Origin: Bdellovibrionaceae bacterium UBA2466
GTDB taxonomy: Bacteria; Bdellovibrionota; FAC87; UBA2466
NCBI GenBank assembly: GCA_002342225.1
Contig: DDPO01000162.1
Coordinates: 4,553 to 20,512 of the forward strand
Reading direction: 5' to 3'
DNA: 15,960 bases
Part shown: piece after piece, positions 14,354-15,960 of the stretch
How positions within the stretch are numbered: the stretch's first letter is position 1
Layout of the letters: each line of letters opens with the position of its first letter
Made by a program: the position numbers and the translations under genes
The notes under the pieces: generated by a model
What the model was told of the DNA's origin: nothing
The model's input: only the letters and a program-made list of their open reading frames with translations
The model's database searches: none

Positions 14354-15960
14354 ATGATGAACGACATAAAAGATCTCCCCTTAGGCATTACCGGTTTTAA
14401 ATTCTCAGATCTCTATCTCCCCTCCAAACTAAAAGAGCTCCACACTGAGTTTTGGAAGTATTGTGAAGAAACGGCTCCGGAAACAGCCAAAAAGTTTAGA
14501 GAGTTAAACTCAACCACCCCTTATGGTGAAGAAGGTAATGTTCTTGTCGACACTGCAAAAGTAGTGGGAGAGTTCATTGCCAAGCTTTTTAATATTACTA
14601 ACCACACAGCTTTGGCTAAAGCAGCAACTCGGGAGCTTCAACCCACCTTCAAACTGAAAAAAGATTTCTTGAATATTCGAGTGTTTAAACGTTTCACGGA
14701 ATCTCCCTGCTCAAGTGATGAATGGAAAAAACTCGATTCCTTAATTAAAAAAGTGCTAGCCCAAGCGCCCCAGCAAAACGCCAAAGAGGCCGAAGTTCAA
14801 TTTGCTGAAACCGTAATTTTACTTCTTGAATCAGAAAAACTTTTAAAAACAGGCTCCATGGCAGCCCCCGAACAAAATCGACTGCAGAGCTTATTGATCC
14901 CCTTCCCCGGTTCGAACCTTAACGAAAAAGTGATTGCGGCTCTTAAAGCCTTTGAAGACTGGAGCGTGCAAGTTTGGGTTGATAAAGAAAGACGAAAAGC
15001 GATCGAGGGATGGGGCTCTTTCGTTAGAGCTGAGAAGCTCGACTTCGAACATTTGGTTGAAACCATCCAGCCCAAACCTCAACTTCCAGAGATGGTTTAC
15101 GGACCCGCAGAGCACTTACGTCATCGTGTTGGCTTTAAACTCACTGACCCCAGAATGACCACGAAAGAGTATCTGCGCGAAGTAGACTACTGTATTTACT
15201 GTCATGAAAGAAAAAAAGACTCTTGCTCAAAAGGCTTTGAGGAAAAAACGGGTGGCTACAAAAAGAATCCTCTGGGCATTCCTCTTACAGGGTGTCCACT
15301 CGACGAACGAATATCTGAAATGCATGTTCTTCGTAGAGATGGGGAATTAATCGGTGCTCTATCGATGATTATGCTCGATAATCCAATGTGCCCTGGAACG
15401 GGTCACAGAATTTGTAACGATTGCATGAAGGGCTGCATTTTCCAAAAGCAAGATCCCGTGAACATTCCCCAAACTGAGACTGGAACCTTAAGTGATGTGC
15501 TCAATTTGCCTTATGGTTTTGAAATCTACAGTTTGCTCACAAGATGGAATCCCATCAATCGAAAACGACCCTACGCTCTACCTTACAATGGAAAAAACAT
15601 TTTGGTCGTAGGGCTTGGACCTGCGGGATACACAGCAGCTCATTACTTCGCTAATGAAGGGTTTGGCGTTGTTGGAATTGATGCTCTAAAACTAGAACCT
15701 GTTGATCCCACTCTGACAGGAAAAGGAAAAGCCTTTCCTAAACCTATTCAGAATTTTTCTGATCTCAAAAAAGAGCTCGATGAGAGATTCCTCATGGGGT
15801 TCGGAGGAGTTTCAGAATACGGTATCACCGTTCGTTGGGACAAAAACTTTCTATCGGTAATTTATTTAAGCCTTCTCCGTCGACAAGGGGTGAGATTCTA
15901 CGGGGGCGTTCGTTTTGGTGGAACCATCAACCTTGAAGATGCTTGGAAACTGGGTTTCCA
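14354..15960 (+). CDS. Large iron-sulfur / flavin NAD(P)-binding oxidoreductase, 3'-truncated
   Basis: The frame stays open from the ATG at 14354 to the window edge, giving the first 535 residues of a larger protein. Residues 1-270 are a helical region I do not recognise. Next comes a cysteine-rich domain: Cys280 and Cys283 (CIYC), Cys291, GCP at 313-315, then Cys346, Cys354, Cys357 and Cys361 (MCPGTGHRICNDCMKGC). This resembles the two-cluster 4Fe-4S domain that precedes the flavin domain in glutamate synthase small subunits and dihydropyrimidine dehydrogenase. A dinucleotide-binding fold then starts at NILVVGLGPAGYTAA (415-429; GxGxxG at 420-425). It probably carries electrons between NAD(P)H, FAD and iron-sulfur centres; the substrate cannot be named. 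An in-frame ATG at 14327 is an alternative start; neither has a ribosome site. Confidence 0.82.
   Translation, partial: MMNDIKDLPLGITGFKFSDLYLPSKLKELHTEFWKYCEETAPETAKKFRELNSTTPYGEEGNVLVDTAKVVGEFIAKLFNITNHTALAKAATRELQPTFKLKKDFLNIRVFKRFTESPCSSDEWKKLDSLIKKVLAQAPQQNAKEAEVQFAETVILLLESEKLLKTGSMAAPEQNRLQSLLIPFPGSNLNEKVIAALKAFEDWSVQVWVDKERRKAIEGWGSFVRAEKLDFEHLVETIQPKPQLPEMVYGPAEHLRHRVGFKLTDPRMTTKEYLREVDYCIYCHERKKDSCSKGFEEKTGGYKKNPLGIPLTGCPLDERISEMHVLRRDGELIGALSMIMLDNPMCPGTGHRICNDCMKGCIFQKQDPVNIPQTETGTLSDVLNLPYGFEIYSLLTRWNPINRKRPYALPYNGKNILVVGLGPAGYTAAHYFANEGFGVVGIDALKLEPVDPTLTGKGKAFPKPIQNFSDLKKELDERFLMGFGGVSEYGITVRWDKNFLSVIYLSLLRRQGVRFYGGVRFGGTINLEDAWKLGF

Noticed and set aside
14797..15158. Several 70-90-codon frames on both strands near the right end
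   Set aside because: They overlap a continuous 535-codon frame that contains iron-sulfur and dinucleotide-binding motifs and simply has no stop within the window.
1..15960. CRISPR arrays, insertion sequences, tRNA or rRNA genes
   Set aside because: Reading both strands showed no regularly spaced repeats, transposase motifs, terminal inverted repeats or cloverleaf-like segments.

Overview
The window looks like chromosomal DNA from a predatory bacterium of the Bdellovibrio group (Pseudobdellovibrionaceae or a near relative). The evidence is the layout. A complete Flp/Tad (type IVb) pilus operon ends in a platform-protein gene. It is followed by a secreted YD-repeat protein and a tiny lysine/alanine-rich protein, the same arrangement as the host-interaction (hit) locus of Bdellovibrio bacteriovorus (bd0109/bd0108 beside the Flp genes). 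Base composition is moderately AT-rich by eye. The taxonomic call is an inference from synteny and could not be tested by database search.

Layout. (1) Positions 2-931, plus strand: the 3' part of a PAS-GGDEF diguanylate cyclase, truncated at the window edge, ending in a likely bidirectional terminator. (2) Positions 975-3202, minus strand: a 50-residue zinc-ribbon protein (DUF5679 type) and a large membrane-anchored C-terminal processing protease (PDZ plus S41). (3) Positions 3203-3527: a 325-bp divergent regulatory region with a consensus-quality sigma-70 promoter facing the pilus operon and two repeat pairs that could be operators. (4) Positions 3528-12108, plus strand: the tightly packed Flp/Tad operon. 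It encodes two Flp pilins, the TadV prepilin peptidase, three further class III leader (TadE/TadF-like) minor pilins, two tandem CpaB/RcpC paralogues, the CpaC/RcpA secretin, a single fused CpaE-CpaF ATPase and a TadB platform protein. (5) Positions 12201-14262: YD-repeat protein and hit-like small protein, behind their own TATAAT box. (6) Positions 14354-15960: the N-terminal 535 residues of a large iron-sulfur/flavin oxidoreductase that runs off the window.

How the genes fit together. TadV would cleave the five pilin-like precursors at Gly|Gln. The fused ATPase would combine polar positioning (MinD/CpaE half) with assembly power (CpaF half) acting on TadB in the inner membrane. CpaB1, CpaB2 and CpaC would form the periplasmic and outer-membrane channel. 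The YD-repeat and hit-like proteins are the candidates for coupling pilus state to growth mode, as proposed for Bd0109/Bd0108 in B. bacteriovorus. The small hit-like gene carries an in-frame 30-bp-spaced 9-bp direct repeat, the kind of arrangement that could produce an in-frame deletion like the 42-bp deletion known in bd0108. No tRNA, rRNA, CRISPR array, insertion sequence or phage gene was seen.
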